DNA of 64,000 nt from Gammaproteobacteria bacterium (GTDB lineage Bacteria > Gemmatimonadota > Gemmatimonadetes > Longimicrobiales > Gaopeijiaceae). The translations under genes were made by a program, and so were the position numbers. Positions within the stretch are counted from its first letter, which is position 1. Each line of letters begins with the position of its first letter. This document shows, piece by piece, positions 51,275 to 60,262 of the stretch. The notes below the pieces were generated by a model. It worked only from the letters and a program-made list of their open reading frames with translations. It ran no database searches and had not been told where the DNA came from. The stretch is taken from contig JAPPHB010000106.1 of NCBI GenBank assembly GCA_028821195.1, forward strand, positions 1 through 64,000, read 5' to 3'.

Positions 51275-52596
51275 CGCCCCGCCCCCACGGGATCGTTGCG
51301 GTACACCCGGCCCGCGCGCATCACGAAGACCACCCGCCCGAGCGCCCCGATGTCCGCGGACGGATCGCCCGCCACCGCGATCAGGTCGGCCTCGTATCCG
51401 GGTTCCACCGCCCCCAGCGACCCGCCCAGCCCGAGCGACTCCGCCGCCAGGCTGGTGGCCGAGACGACCGCCGCCATCGGGTCCTGGCCGCCCTCCTCGA
51501 CGCGGTAGACCAGCTCCCGCCAGTTGTTGCCGTGCGCCCCCGCCACGGCGTCGGTGCCGAAAACGATGTCGAGACCCTCGACGGTCAGCGCCTCCCGGAA
51601 GGTGGCCAGCGCCACCGGCACGGCTGCGCGCATCTGCGCGAACCCCTCTTCCGTGTAGTTGCCGATGCCCAGGTATCGCTCCGCGTTGGCGAAATAGTTG
51701 TCAAAGATGACGTGGATGTGCGGGTCGTAGTAGAGCCCGCGCTCGGCGAGCAGCTCGAGGGTGGCGCGGTCCAGCAGCGCTCCGTGTTCGATCTGCGAGC
51801 ATCCCGCCCGCGCCGCGCGGCTCGCGCTCTCGGGTCCGTGGGCGTGCACCACCGTGCGCAGGCCGTGCTCGCTCGCCCGGCCGCAGGCGGCGTCGAGCTG
51901 CTCCTGGCTGAGCGTGGGCCCGCCGCCCACCCGGATGCTCTCCGAGGCGAAGATCTTGATCACGTCCGCGCCCGCGGCCGCCATCTCGTCGACGTGGGCC
52001 CGCATCCCGGCCGGCCCGCCGGTTCCGGCGCTGATCGGCCGGATGGACGTCAGGATGCGCGGCCCCGGGAGCATTCCTCCCGCGACCGCATTGCGGACCG
52101 GGATGTCCTCCGGTCCGCCGACGCTCTGGACGGTGGTGACCCCGCTATGGAGCATCTTCCACGCGTTCTCGGCCGCGTAGAGCGCCTGATCCTCGGGGCT
52201 GTCGGTCGATTCCGCGGTGTGCAACCGCCCGGTCTCGCGGTCGAAGTGCCACCCCAGGTGCACGTGCGTGTCGATCAGGCCGGGCAGCACGGTCGCCCCG
52301 GACAGGTCGTAGACGGTGGCCCCGGTTGTGCTGCCCGCCTCGGCCACCGCCTCGACGCGGCCGTCACGCACCACCACCTCCCGTCCGTCCATGGTCCCGC
52401 CGCGCCCGTCCAGCACCCGGTCGGCGCGCAGCACGACCACGCCCTCTTCCTCGCCGCCGCCGCCCGGCGGCCCCCCGGCCGCGTCGCCCTGGCCGCTCTC
52501 CGGCGCGCCGCCGCCGCAGCCCGCCAGCAGCCACGCGACCGTCCCGATCCGCCATGCCGGCGCCCGCCCGCCAGTGTCGCGTCGAATCGTCGTCAT
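51271..52596 (-). CDS. Lipoprotein amidohydrolase
   Basis: A 441-aa exported metal-dependent amidohydrolase. I favour the start at 52596 (MTTIRRDTGGRAPAWRIGTV), giving a signal with lipobox LLAGC; earlier in-frame ATGs at 52608, 52617 and 52656 are possible. A Gly/Glu-rich linker (GGGGEEEG) follows the lipid Cys. Metal motifs: LIDTHVHLGWH (HxH), VIKIFASES (Lys), VVHAHGPES, IEHGALLD (His) and VFGTDAVAG (Asp). It is related to the exported enzymes at 57860 and 61427. Overlaps the VOC gene by four bases. Confidence 0.8.
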   Translation of the reverse strand: MTTIRRDTGGRAPAWRIGTVAWLLAGCGGGAPESGQGDAAGGPPGGGGEEEGVVVLRADRVLDGRGGTMDGREVVVRDGRVEAVAEAGSTTGATVYDLSGATVLPGLIDTHVHLGWHFDRETGRLHTAESTDSPEDQALYAAENAWKMLHSGVTTVQSVGGPEDIPVRNAVAGGMLPGPRILTSIRPISAGTGGPAGMRAHVDEMAAAGADVIKIFASESIRVGGGPTLSQEQLDAACGRASEHGLRTVVHAHGPESASRAARAGCSQIEHGALLDRATLELLAERGLYYDPHIHVIFDNYFANAERYLGIGNYTEEGFAQMRAAVPVALATFREALTVEGLDIVFGTDAVAGAHGNNWRELVYRVEEGGQDPMAAVVSATSLAAESLGLGGSLGAVEPGYEADLIAVAGDPSADIGALGRVVFVMRAGRVYRNDPVGAGR

Positions 52597-52820
52597 CGGT
52601 CGCCGCATCGGCCGCATCCGGCCGCCCTCGAGTGCTGGACTGGTTTCATCGCTCATCGCTCCATCACGGGAATTCGCCACGGCCCGCGCCAACTCGGTTG
52701 CGCACCCGCCGGGTCCCGATCCGCTCCCCTCACCGCTTCCAACGATCCCCGCTTGCCGCCATCTTTCGCCCGGCAAGATGCAACGTTACCCGAGGGGACG
52801 CGAGTCAGGGGACGGGACCG

Positions 52821-54578
52821 GTGGCGCACGACAAAGGAAAGAAGCGAATCTCCGGCGCCAGCCTCAGGCACGCATTCCATGAGATCATCTGGCCGCGGCG
52901 CAAGCTGGTTCTGTTCGGCCTCGTCCTCATCCTGATGAACCGCCTGGCCGGGCTCGTCCTTCCCATCGCCACGCGCCCCCTCATCGACGACGTGATCGCC
53001 ACCGGCGACCTGCCCGGCCTGTTCCGGCTCCTCGGCGCGGTGGCGCTGGCGGTGGTCGTGCAGGCGGCCACCTCGTACACGCTGACCATGAGGTTGAGCG
53101 TGGAAGCGCAGCATCTCATCGCCGATCTGCGCACGCAGGTGCAGCGGCACGTCCTGAGCCTGCCCGTGCGCGTCTTCGACAACACGCGCTCGGGGGACCT
53201 GGTGTCGCGCATCATGGAGGACGTGAGAGGCGTGCGGAACCTCGTCGGCACCGGCCTGGTGCAGCTCGTAGGCGGGGTGATCACCGCCGTGGCGGGCTTT
53301 GCGTACCTGCTCAGCATCTCTCCCACGATGACGCTGCTGACCGTGGGGCCGCTCGCGGCCTTCGCCTTCATCTCCACGAAGGCCTTCCGCACGCTGCGGC
53401 CCGCGTTTCGCGAACGCGGCAAGATCCGCGCTGAGGTCACGGGCCGCCTCACCGAGTCGCTCGGCGGCATCCGCGTTATCAAGGGCTTCCACGCCGTGAA
53501 GGCCGAGGGGACGATCTTTCGCGACGGCGTTCTGCGCATCTTCCGCAACATCAGGAAGACCCTCACCACGTCCAGCCTGGTGACCAGCGCGGGCACGTTC
53601 TTCATGGGGATGGCGGGGGTGCTGGTGATGGGGTACGGCGGGTGGCTCATCGTTCAGGGCCAGCTCACGGTTGGCGAGCTCTTCTCCTTCACCTTCCTGC
53701 TGGGCTTTCTGATCGCGCCCGTGATCCAGATGGCCAACATCGGCACCCAGATGACGGAGGCCTTCGCCGGTCTCGACCGCACCGCCGAACTGCTCTCCTG
53801 GCCGACGGAGGACGACGATCCGAAGCGGGTCGCGCAAATGCCGGCCATCCGGGGCCGGCTGCGCTTCGAGGATGTCCACTTCCGGTATGAGGAAGACAAG
53901 CCCGTGCTGCGGGGCATCAGCTTCGACGTGGAACCCGGCACCGTGGTGGCGCTGGTGGGGAGCTCGGGATCCGGCAAGTCCACCATGGCCAGCCTGGCCG
54001 CTTCCTTCCTGACGCCCGACGAGGGCCGCGTGCTGGTTGACGATGTCGACCTGAGCGAGGTGCGGCTGCCGAGCTACCGCAAACAGCTGGGGCTGGTGCT
54101 CCAGGACGACTTCCTCTTCGATGGCACCATCAGCGAGAACCTGCTCTTCGCGCGCCCGGACGCGAGTCGGGATGATGTGCGGCATGCCGCCGGGCAGGCG
54201 TTCGTCACCGAGTTCAGCGACCGCTTCCCGGAGGGACTCGACACGGTCATCGGCGAACGCGGGGTCAAGCTCTCGGGCGGCCAGCGCCAGCGGGTCACCA
54301 TCGCCCGCGCGATTCTCGCCAACCCGCGTCTCCTTTTTCTCGACGAGGCGACCTCCAGCCTGGACACCGAGAGCGAAGCCCTCATCCAGGCGTCCCTCGC
54401 CCAGCTTCTGCGGGGACGCACCACGCTGGTAATCGCGCACCGGCTGTCGACCATTCGGCGCGCCGATCTCATCCTGGTTCTGGAGGAGGGCCGCATCGTC
54501 GAACGTGGCCGGCACGAAGATCTCATCTCGCGCCGGGGACGCTACCACGAACTCTACACGGTCCAGGCGAGGATTTGA
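52821..54578 (+). CDS. MsbA-like ABC half-exporter
   Basis: A 585-aa single-polypeptide half-exporter: a six-helix membrane domain (residues about 20-320) fused to an ATPase domain. ATPase motifs: GSSGSGKST (Walker A), LVLQDDFLFDGTISENL (Q-loop), [26 protein letters not shown] and AHRLSTIRRAD. It probably homodimerises to export lipid, peptide or drug. The start is GTG 52821, giving MAHDKGKKRISG; the open frame upstream has no homology. Gene stands alone, divergent from the amidohydrolase. Confidence 0.87.
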   Translation: MAHDKGKKRISGASLRHAFHEIIWPRRKLVLFGLVLILMNRLAGLVLPIATRPLIDDVIATGDLPGLFRLLGAVALAVVVQAATSYTLTMRLSVEAQHLIADLRTQVQRHVLSLPVRVFDNTRSGDLVSRIMEDVRGVRNLVGTGLVQLVGGVITAVAGFAYLLSISPTMTLLTVGPLAAFAFISTKAFRTLRPAFRERGKIRAEVTGRLTESLGGIRVIKGFHAVKAEGTIFRDGVLRIFRNIRKTLTTSSLVTSAGTFFMGMAGVLVMGYGGWLIVQGQLTVGELFSFTFLLGFLIAPVIQMANIGTQMTEAFAGLDRTAELLSWPTEDDDPKRVAQMPAIRGRLRFEDVHFRYEEDKPVLRGISFDVEPGTVVALVGSSGSGKSTMASLAASFLTPDEGRVLVDDVDLSEVRLPSYRKQLGLVLQDDFLFDGTISENLLFARPDASRDDVRHAAGQAFVTEFSDRFPEGLDTVIGERGVKLSGGQRQRVTIARAILANPRLLFLDEATSSLDTESEALIQASLAQLLRGRTTLVIAHRLSTIRRADLILVLEEGRIVERGRHEDLISRRGRYHELYTVQARI

Positions 54579-54830
54579 GAGCGGTATGAGACTTGCGTTT
54601 CCGGTGCATTGCCTGAAAACTGATGTTAGCCCCGACGGGTGTCCGAAGCATGTGGCCGGAGGCATTATGTCGCTTCCAGAAGGCGTTTTGTCGTTTTCCC
54701 GGGAACCTGTCCGTAACTCCTGGGTGTGCAATCCAAACATCGCGACCCGAAGTTGCCGTCTTGCGGCAGGTCGGAGTCGCTGAGTCGCATTGATTACGTC
54801 CCGTTTTCATTCATCAGGAGGGTCTTCCGA
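54579..54830. other. Upstream region of the TonB receptor gene
   Basis: 252 bp without a gene. It ends CAGGAGGG ten bases before the receptor ATG, a good ribosome-binding site. I see no convincing promoter or operator. Confidence 0.4.
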
Positions 54831-57770
54831 ATGAGCTTGCCCGCAAGTAACTCGAATCGATTCCTCAAGCTGGCCGCGTTCATGCTCTTGTTCGCGGCGC
54901 TACCCGCAGCGGCACACGCCCAGGGCTCCCTCGAGGGCACGGTGCGCGACGCCGCTACCAACCAGGGAGTCGTCGGCGCGCAGGTGTTCATCTCCGCGCT
55001 GAACATCGGCAGCCTGACCGGCAACGACGGCTCCTTCAGCATCGGTGGTGTTCCCGCCGGGTCGCACATCGTCGAGATCCAGCTGATTGGCTACGCCGCC
55101 GAACGGCAGGAGGTGACCATCACGGACGGGCAGGCGACGCAACTGGACGTGATCCTGAGCGAGGAGGCCATCACGCTCGGGGGCATCGTCGCCATCGGAA
55201 CGCGGGCGCGGCCGCGCACCGTGACCGAGTCCGCGGTGCCCATCGACGTAATCCCCAACGCGGAGATCGTCAACCAGGGCGACAACGACTTTGCCAACCT
55301 GCTCCGCAACGTGGTGCCGTCGTTCAACGTGAACATCCAGCCCATCAGCGACGCGGCCACCTTCGCCCGTCCGGCCAACCTGCGCGGCCTCGCGCCCGAC
55401 CACACGCTGATTCTGTTGAACGGCAAGCGGCGCCACCGCACGGCGGTCATCACCTGGTACGGCAACGGCCTGGCAGACGGATCGCAGGGCCCGGACATCG
55501 CGATGATTCCGGGGTTGGCGCTGGAGCAGGCCGAGGTGTTGCGCGACGGCGCGGCGGCCCAGTACGGCTCCGACGCCATCGCGGGGGTGATGAACTTCAT
55601 CCTCAAGAACGACCGTTCCGGCGGCGCCATCGAGATCAAGACGGGCGGAAACATGATGTCGCGGACCGGGGCGCGCTTCGAGGACGGCACGATCCCCGGG
55701 GACGGTGAGATGTACAGCATCGCGGGCAACTTCGGCCTGCCGCTCGGGGAGAACGGCTTCCTCAACCTGACCGGCGAATACGGCAACGCCAACCCCACCG
55801 ACCGCAGCTCGCAGCGCCGGGACGCGGTAGGGTTGGTCGTCCACGAGGGCAACACCAGCGTGCGCACGCCCGCGCAGATCTGGGGCTCCCCCCAGGTCAG
55901 CGACGAACTCAAGATCTGGGCGAACACCGGCTACCTGTTCAGCGACGCCCTCTCGTTCTACGGACACGCCAACTACGTGAGCAAGCAGGTTGAGGGCGGG
56001 TTCTACTTCCGGAACCCCGGCACCCGCAGCGGCGTGTTCGCCACCTCCGGCTGCCCGCGCTATTTCGGCGACCAGCCATGCGATCCGGAATGGGAGCGGT
56101 CCATCCTTCTGGTCGGAGACCTGCTCGAGGCCCAGGGCGGCATGATGGGCGCGGCCGGTTGCCCCAGGGTGCTGGTCGACCCCGCCAGCGGGACCATCAG
56201 GGACCGTGAGGCGTTCGACCAGGTCATGGCCAACCCCAACTGCTTCACCTTCCGCAAGATCTTCCCCGGAGGCTTCACGCCTCAGTTCGGCGCCTACGTG
56301 CTCGACGGCTCCGCAGTGGCGGGCCTCAGGGGCACCAGCGGGCGCCTGGACTGGGACGGCAGCGTGGCCTGGGGCAAGTCCAACATGGACTTCTACATGT
56401 ACAACACGGTCAACGCCTCCCTCGGGCCGGACCAGCCCTGCAGCGCCGAGGGCACCTCGGTCGCGGTTCCGGACCAGCCCTGCACGCCGTACTTCAACCC
56501 GGGCATCTACGACCAGCAGGAAGTCAACCTGAACTTCGACGTCTCCTACGCGGTGAACGAGCGCGTGAACCTCGCGGGCGGCGCCGAATGGAGGAACGAG
56601 CGTTTCGAGATCGTCCCGGGCGACCAGGCTTCCTGGACCGAGGGACCGCTCGCCAGCCAGGGCTTCACTCCGGGGTCGAACGGGTTCACCGGCTTCGGTC
56701 CGCTGACCGAGGGTGTGTGGAACCGGAGCAACGTGGCGACCTACGGCGACCTGGAGATCCGGGAGCCGGAAGGTGCGTGGACCTTCGGCCTGGCGGCCCG
56801 CTACGAGAACTTCTCGGACTTCGGCAGCACGCTGAACGGCAAGATCTCCGCCCGCACCAGGGTCTCTGAGGGCTTCGCCCTTCGCGCTAGCGCGAGCACG
56901 GGGTTCCGCGCCCCCACGCCGGGGCAGTCCAACGCGTTCAACATCTCCACGATCTACGACCCGGTCATCATGGACCTGACCAACAACGGCACCATCCCCT
57001 CCACCTCCGATCTGGCCGTGGAGTACGGGGGCGAACCGCTGGTGCCGGAGACCTCGGTCAACCTGGCCGTGGGCGCCGTGGTCGAGAGCGGCAACTTCAA
57101 CATGTCGTTCGACGCCTATCAGATCAGCATGTCCGACCGGCTGACCTTCACGCAGGACTTCAGCCTCAGTCCCATGGACATCGACCGCCTGCTCGCCGAA
57201 GGCATCATCCGCCCGGGCGGCGTGCTCGCCAGATTCCGCTTCTTCATCAACGACTTCTCGACGCGCAGCCAGGGCATCGACTGGGTGGCCGCGTACCGGG
57301 TGGCGGGCGGCGACGGTTCCGGCACCACCTTCAGCACCGCCTGGAACGTCAACCGCACCACCGTGACCGAGTTCAATCCGCAGACGCTGAGCTCGGGCCG
57401 AATCCGCATTCTGGAGGAGGGACTGCCGAATCTGCGCGCCAACGTCTCGGTGAACCACAACTTCGCCAGCGGCATGCGCCTCCTGGTGCGGGCCAGCCAC
57501 TGGGGCGGCTACTACGATGGCGAGCAGCCCTACTACGAGAGCGACTCCAGCAACACGATCGACTACCCGTCCCGCGTCCTCTTCGACGTGGAGGGGGCCT
57601 ATTCCCTCAGCGACAACTGGATGCTGACGGTGGGATCCCAGAACGTCCTCAACACGAAGCCTCAGGAATACCCGGGCGCGGCGGACGGCGTCGGCAACCG
57701 GTTCGGCCAGTTCACGCCCTTCGGCTTCAACGGGGCCTTCGTCTACACCAAGCTGGGGTACACGTGGTAA
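54831..57770 (+). CDS. TonB-dependent outer-membrane receptor
   Basis: A 979-aa outer-membrane receptor. A clear signal peptide ends AAAHAQG. Residues about 32-115 form a carboxypeptidase-regulatory-like domain (GSLEGTVRDAATNQGVVGAQVFIS, GNDGSFSIGGVPAGSHIVEI). The plug follows (residues ~130-260), with RPANLRGLAPDHTLILLNGKR and VLRDGAAAQYGSDAIAGVMNF, the conserved plug region. The remaining ~700 residues form the barrel, ending in an aromatic C-terminus (TKLGYTW). Cys pairs in the loops (SGCPRYFGDQPCD, PCSAEG) suggest disulfide-stabilised ligand loops. Substrate unknown. The start at 54831 has a strong ribosome-binding site. Confidence 0.9.
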   Translation: MSLPASNSNRFLKLAAFMLLFAALPAAAHAQGSLEGTVRDAATNQGVVGAQVFISALNIGSLTGNDGSFSIGGVPAGSHIVEIQLIGYAAERQEVTITDGQATQLDVILSEEAITLGGIVAIGTRARPRTVTESAVPIDVIPNAEIVNQGDNDFANLLRNVVPSFNVNIQPISDAATFARPANLRGLAPDHTLILLNGKRRHRTAVITWYGNGLADGSQGPDIAMIPGLALEQAEVLRDGAAAQYGSDAIAGVMNFILKNDRSGGAIEIKTGGNMMSRTGARFEDGTIPGDGEMYSIAGNFGLPLGENGFLNLTGEYGNANPTDRSSQRRDAVGLVVHEGNTSVRTPAQIWGSPQVSDELKIWANTGYLFSDALSFYGHANYVSKQVEGGFYFRNPGTRSGVFATSGCPRYFGDQPCDPEWERSILLVGDLLEAQGGMMGAAGCPRVLVDPASGTIRDREAFDQVMANPNCFTFRKIFPGGFTPQFGAYVLDGSAVAGLRGTSGRLDWDGSVAWGKSNMDFYMYNTVNASLGPDQPCSAEGTSVAVPDQPCTPYFNPGIYDQQEVNLNFDVSYAVNERVNLAGGAEWRNERFEIVPGDQASWTEGPLASQGFTPGSNGFTGFGPLTEGVWNRSNVATYGDLEIREPEGAWTFGLAARYENFSDFGSTLNGKISARTRVSEGFALRASASTGFRAPTPGQSNAFNISTIYDPVIMDLTNNGTIPSTSDLAVEYGGEPLVPETSVNLAVGAVVESGNFNMSFDAYQISMSDRLTFTQDFSLSPMDIDRLLAEGIIRPGGVLARFRFFINDFSTRSQGIDWVAAYRVAGGDGSGTTFSTAWNVNRTTVTEFNPQTLSSGRIRILEEGLPNLRANVSVNHNFASGMRLLVRASHWGGYYDGEQPYYESDSSNTIDYPSRVLFDVEGAYSLSDNWMLTVGSQNVLNTKPQEYPGAADGVGNRFGQFTPFGFNGAFVYTKLGYTW

Positions 57771-57809
57771 CGCGCAGCTGACCCGCCGCGGGCGGAAGCA
57801 GCATCACAA

Positions 57810-57851
57810 GGCCCCGGAAGGTTGCACGGCGACCTTCCGGGGCCGTTCTTT
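57810..57851 (+). terminator. Rho-independent terminator
   Basis: GGCCCCGGAAGGT (57810-57822) and ACCTTCCGGGGCC (57832-57844) form a perfect 13-bp stem with a 9-nt loop. GTTCTTT follows. It should end the TonB-receptor transcript. The next gene starts only nine bases later, so that gene needs its own promoter within or after this region. Confidence 0.82.
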
Positions 57852-57859
57852 GCAGGGTG

Positions 57860-58951
57860 ATGTCTCTGTCCAGGCCCATCGCCCGCCTCCCGGCCATCGC
57901 GCTGCTCGCCGTCTCCGGCTGCGTTTCGTCTTCGGTGCTGGAACTGTATCGGACCGGCGAAACCGCCTGCTACGATCGCTCGCTCGAGCCCCAGACGGCC
58001 GTCGTCGATTCCCACCTTCACTTCCGTCCCTTCGGGGGTCCGGAGATCCCGTTCGAGGAACTCGTCGAGTACCTGGAGGAGACGGGTGTGCTGTTCGCCA
58101 ACGTCTACGGGATCGGCCAGACGCTTCCGGACTTCTCGTCCTGCACCTACTACCTGGACTGTCCGGGCACACCGTTGACGCCGTCGCCGCAAAACGATGT
58201 CGCCAACGCAGCCGGGTACCTGGCAAGCCCATCCCCGCGCGTGCATCTCACGATGTCGATGACGTTTCCCGATCTGGCGCGCCCCGCCACCATCCTCCCT
58301 GAAATGCGGCGCCTGGAGGAGGAATACCCGGACGTCTTCTCGTGGATGGGCGAAGTCAACCTGGCGAAGCAGGCCGTGTTCGCGAACGGCCGGCGGCCGG
58401 TTCCGCGGGAGGTGCTGGACGATTGGGCGCCGTTCATGGCGGCGCTCCGGGACCGGGACATGCCGCTTGCGATCCACTCCGACCTGGGCAACGACGAAGA
58501 TCCGACCCTCTATCTTCCGCTGATGGAGGAGGCGCTCGGCCTGTATCCGGACAATGACATCGTGTGGGTGCACATGGGCCTCTCGCGCGAGCTGACGCGG
58601 ATGGCCCCGGCCGAGCACATCGCGATCATGGAGTCGATGCTGGACCGCCATCCCCGCCTGATGCTCGATATCTCCTGGCGGGTCCTGGACGACGCCTACT
58701 TCTCGGATCCGGAGGCGAGGGCACCCTACGTGCGGTTTCTGAACGAGTACTCGGAGCGCGTTCTTCCGGGGACGGACTTTCTGGCCTCCAGGGACAAGGA
58801 CTTCGAGGTCTACCGCACCGAGCTGGAAGTCACCAGCCGAATCCTGCGCTACCTGGACGACACTGCTTTCCGCAACATCGCGCTCGGCCGGAACTACTTC
58901 CGCCTGCTTGGGCTGGACTACACGGCGCCGAGGATTTGCGCGGGGGCCTGA
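57860..58951 (+). CDS. Lipoprotein amidohydrolase-like TIM-barrel hydrolase
   Basis: A 363-aa exported amidohydrolase-family (amidohydrolase_2-like) protein. The signal (MSLSRPIARLPAIALLAVSG) ends in lipobox VSGC. VVDSHLHFRPFGG gives the HxH motif; other His and Asp ligands are likely in LAIHSDLGND, IVWVHMGLSRE and the LPGTDFLASRDKD region. Start at ATG 57860; GTG three bases earlier is possible. The gene lies immediately after the receptor's terminator. Confidence 0.7.
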   Translation: MSLSRPIARLPAIALLAVSGCVSSSVLELYRTGETACYDRSLEPQTAVVDSHLHFRPFGGPEIPFEELVEYLEETGVLFANVYGIGQTLPDFSSCTYYLDCPGTPLTPSPQNDVANAAGYLASPSPRVHLTMSMTFPDLARPATILPEMRRLEEEYPDVFSWMGEVNLAKQAVFANGRRPVPREVLDDWAPFMAALRDRDMPLAIHSDLGNDEDPTLYLPLMEEALGLYPDNDIVWVHMGLSRELTRMAPAEHIAIMESMLDRHPRLMLDISWRVLDDAYFSDPEARAPYVRFLNEYSERVLPGTDFLASRDKDFEVYRTELEVTSRILRYLDDTAFRNIALGRNYFRLLGLDYTAPRICAGA

Positions 58952-58994
58952 GAGCGCCCCGGAACGGCGGCAGCGGCGCCCGGCGGGGTTGCCT

Positions 58995-59789
58995 CTACAG
59001 CCGGGCCCGTATCTCCCACAGGTCCGGAAACACCGGCTTGTTGAGCGTCGTGGCCAGATAACGGGATCCCGCGGATCCGCCGGTTCCGGGCTTATGGCCG
59101 ATGGTCCGCTGCACCATCTTCATGTGGCGGTAGCGCCATTCCTGCAGCCCCTCGTCCAGGTCCACCAGGCGCTCGCACACCTGTGCGTTGCGGGCGTCCC
59201 CGCGATAGATGCGGACCAGGACGTCCTGCATGGCCTCGTCCGTCACCACCGGTCGCGTCACGTCCCGCTCCAGGCTTGTGCCCGGAACGTCGTATCCCTC
59301 CGTGGCCAGGTAGCGGAGGAAGCAGTCCCACAACGTGGGCGCGCTCCAGCGGCGCTCCAGATCCAGCCGCGCGCGGCTCCCCGGTTCGAAGCGCTTCATG
59401 GTGGCCCGGTGCTTCCAGCCGAGACAGTATTCGAGGGCGCGGAACTGGTCGGACTGGAAGCCGCTCGCGGTGTCGAGATGGTCGCGGAAGGTCAGGAACT
59501 CGACGGGGCTCATTGTCTCGAGGATATCGAGCTGCGCGACCAGCACCTTGAGGATGGTGAGGATGCGCTTGAGCGTATGCTGGGCCCGGGGCGCGTCTCC
59601 TTCTCCGAGCAGGCGACAGCAGTAGTCCATCTCGTGGAGAAGCACCTTGAACCACAGCTCGTAGACCTGGTGGATGACGATGAACAGCATCTCGTCGTGT
59701 TCGACGTCGTCCCTCGGCTTCTGGAGCCGTAGCAGCTCATCCAGCCTGAGGTAGCGCTCGTAGTTGACGGCTTCCGGGTTGCGGGTCAC
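58995..59789 (-). CDS. kynA: Tryptophan 2,3-dioxygenase
   Basis: A 264-aa heme enzyme that opens the indole ring of tryptophan to N-formylkynurenine, first step of the kynurenine pathway. Distal-pocket motif FIVIHQVYELWFKVLLHEMD, GFQSDQFRALEYCLG, and the heme-ligand region EWRYRHMKMVQRTIGHKPGTGGSAGSRYL fit bacterial TDO. The length is normal. It is coupled to a small upstream ORF by ATGA overlap. A kynureninase-like gene is at 46501, but no formamidase was found. Confidence 0.93.
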   Translation of the reverse strand: MTRNPEAVNYERYLRLDELLRLQKPRDDVEHDEMLFIVIHQVYELWFKVLLHEMDYCCRLLGEGDAPRAQHTLKRILTILKVLVAQLDILETMSPVEFLTFRDHLDTASGFQSDQFRALEYCLGWKHRATMKRFEPGSRARLDLERRWSAPTLWDCFLRYLATEGYDVPGTSLERDVTRPVVTDEAMQDVLVRIYRGDARNAQVCERLVDLDEGLQEWRYRHMKMVQRTIGHKPGTGGSAGSRYLATTLNKPVFPDLWEIRARL

Positions 59790-60004
59790 TCGCTGAGCCT
59801 CGGGGGTTCCTCCAGGTAGCCCTCCTCGATGAGAATGGCCTCGATCTCATGCCAGACGGCGAGCTGGCTGTCGTGGGCGCCGTCATGTTCCAGCGCCACC
59901 TCGGAGATGCGCCCTTCCCATTCGTTGACGAGATAGAGCGCGTCCAGGACCTCGTCGTCCTCTTCCGACTCCGCGGCGCCGTGCGCCTCCAGAACCAGAA
60001 GCAC
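59786..60004 (-). CDS. Small acidic protein coupled to tryptophan dioxygenase
   Basis: A 72-aa acidic protein (LLVLEAHGAAESEEDDEVLD, ...VALEHDGAHDSQLAVWHEI) overlapping the dioxygenase start by ATGA. From GTG 60004 it lacks the likely N-terminus: in frame, CTG at 60037 gives LSFAYHVTPADVLLVLEAHG, preceded by GGGAGG six bases upstream, so CTG may be the true start (83 aa). I recall similar short proteins with HVTPADVL beside kynA-like genes but cannot assign a function. Confidence 0.6.
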   Translation of the reverse strand: MLLVLEAHGAAESEEDDEVLDALYLVNEWEGRISEVALEHDGAHDSQLAVWHEIEAILIEEGYLEEPPRLSE

Positions 60005-60262
60005 GTCCGCGGGGGTGACATGATAGGCAAAGCTCAGGTCGCACCTCCCGCGGATCGTGCCTCCGGCAGGCCCTCAGTCGGCCGCCGTGATCGTGGCCCT
60101 CAGCAGACGCCCCTCGGGAAGGATCCGGTGACAGCCCGGTTAATCTAAAGCGACGGGCCGGACTCCGCTTCCCCGCGGGCGCGGATCGTCCCGAATACGC
60201 ATGCGGTCGGCTGACATGCGGTATTGGGTCCCGCGGAGTCCTGTTTCCCGCTGGTCCGGTGC

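Noticed and set aside
57810-57859. Terminator also as a promoter for the next gene
   Set aside because: The hairpin is clear, but no convincing -10 or -35 fits in the nine bases before ATG 57860. The promoter must overlap the hairpin or lie within it, and cannot be assigned.
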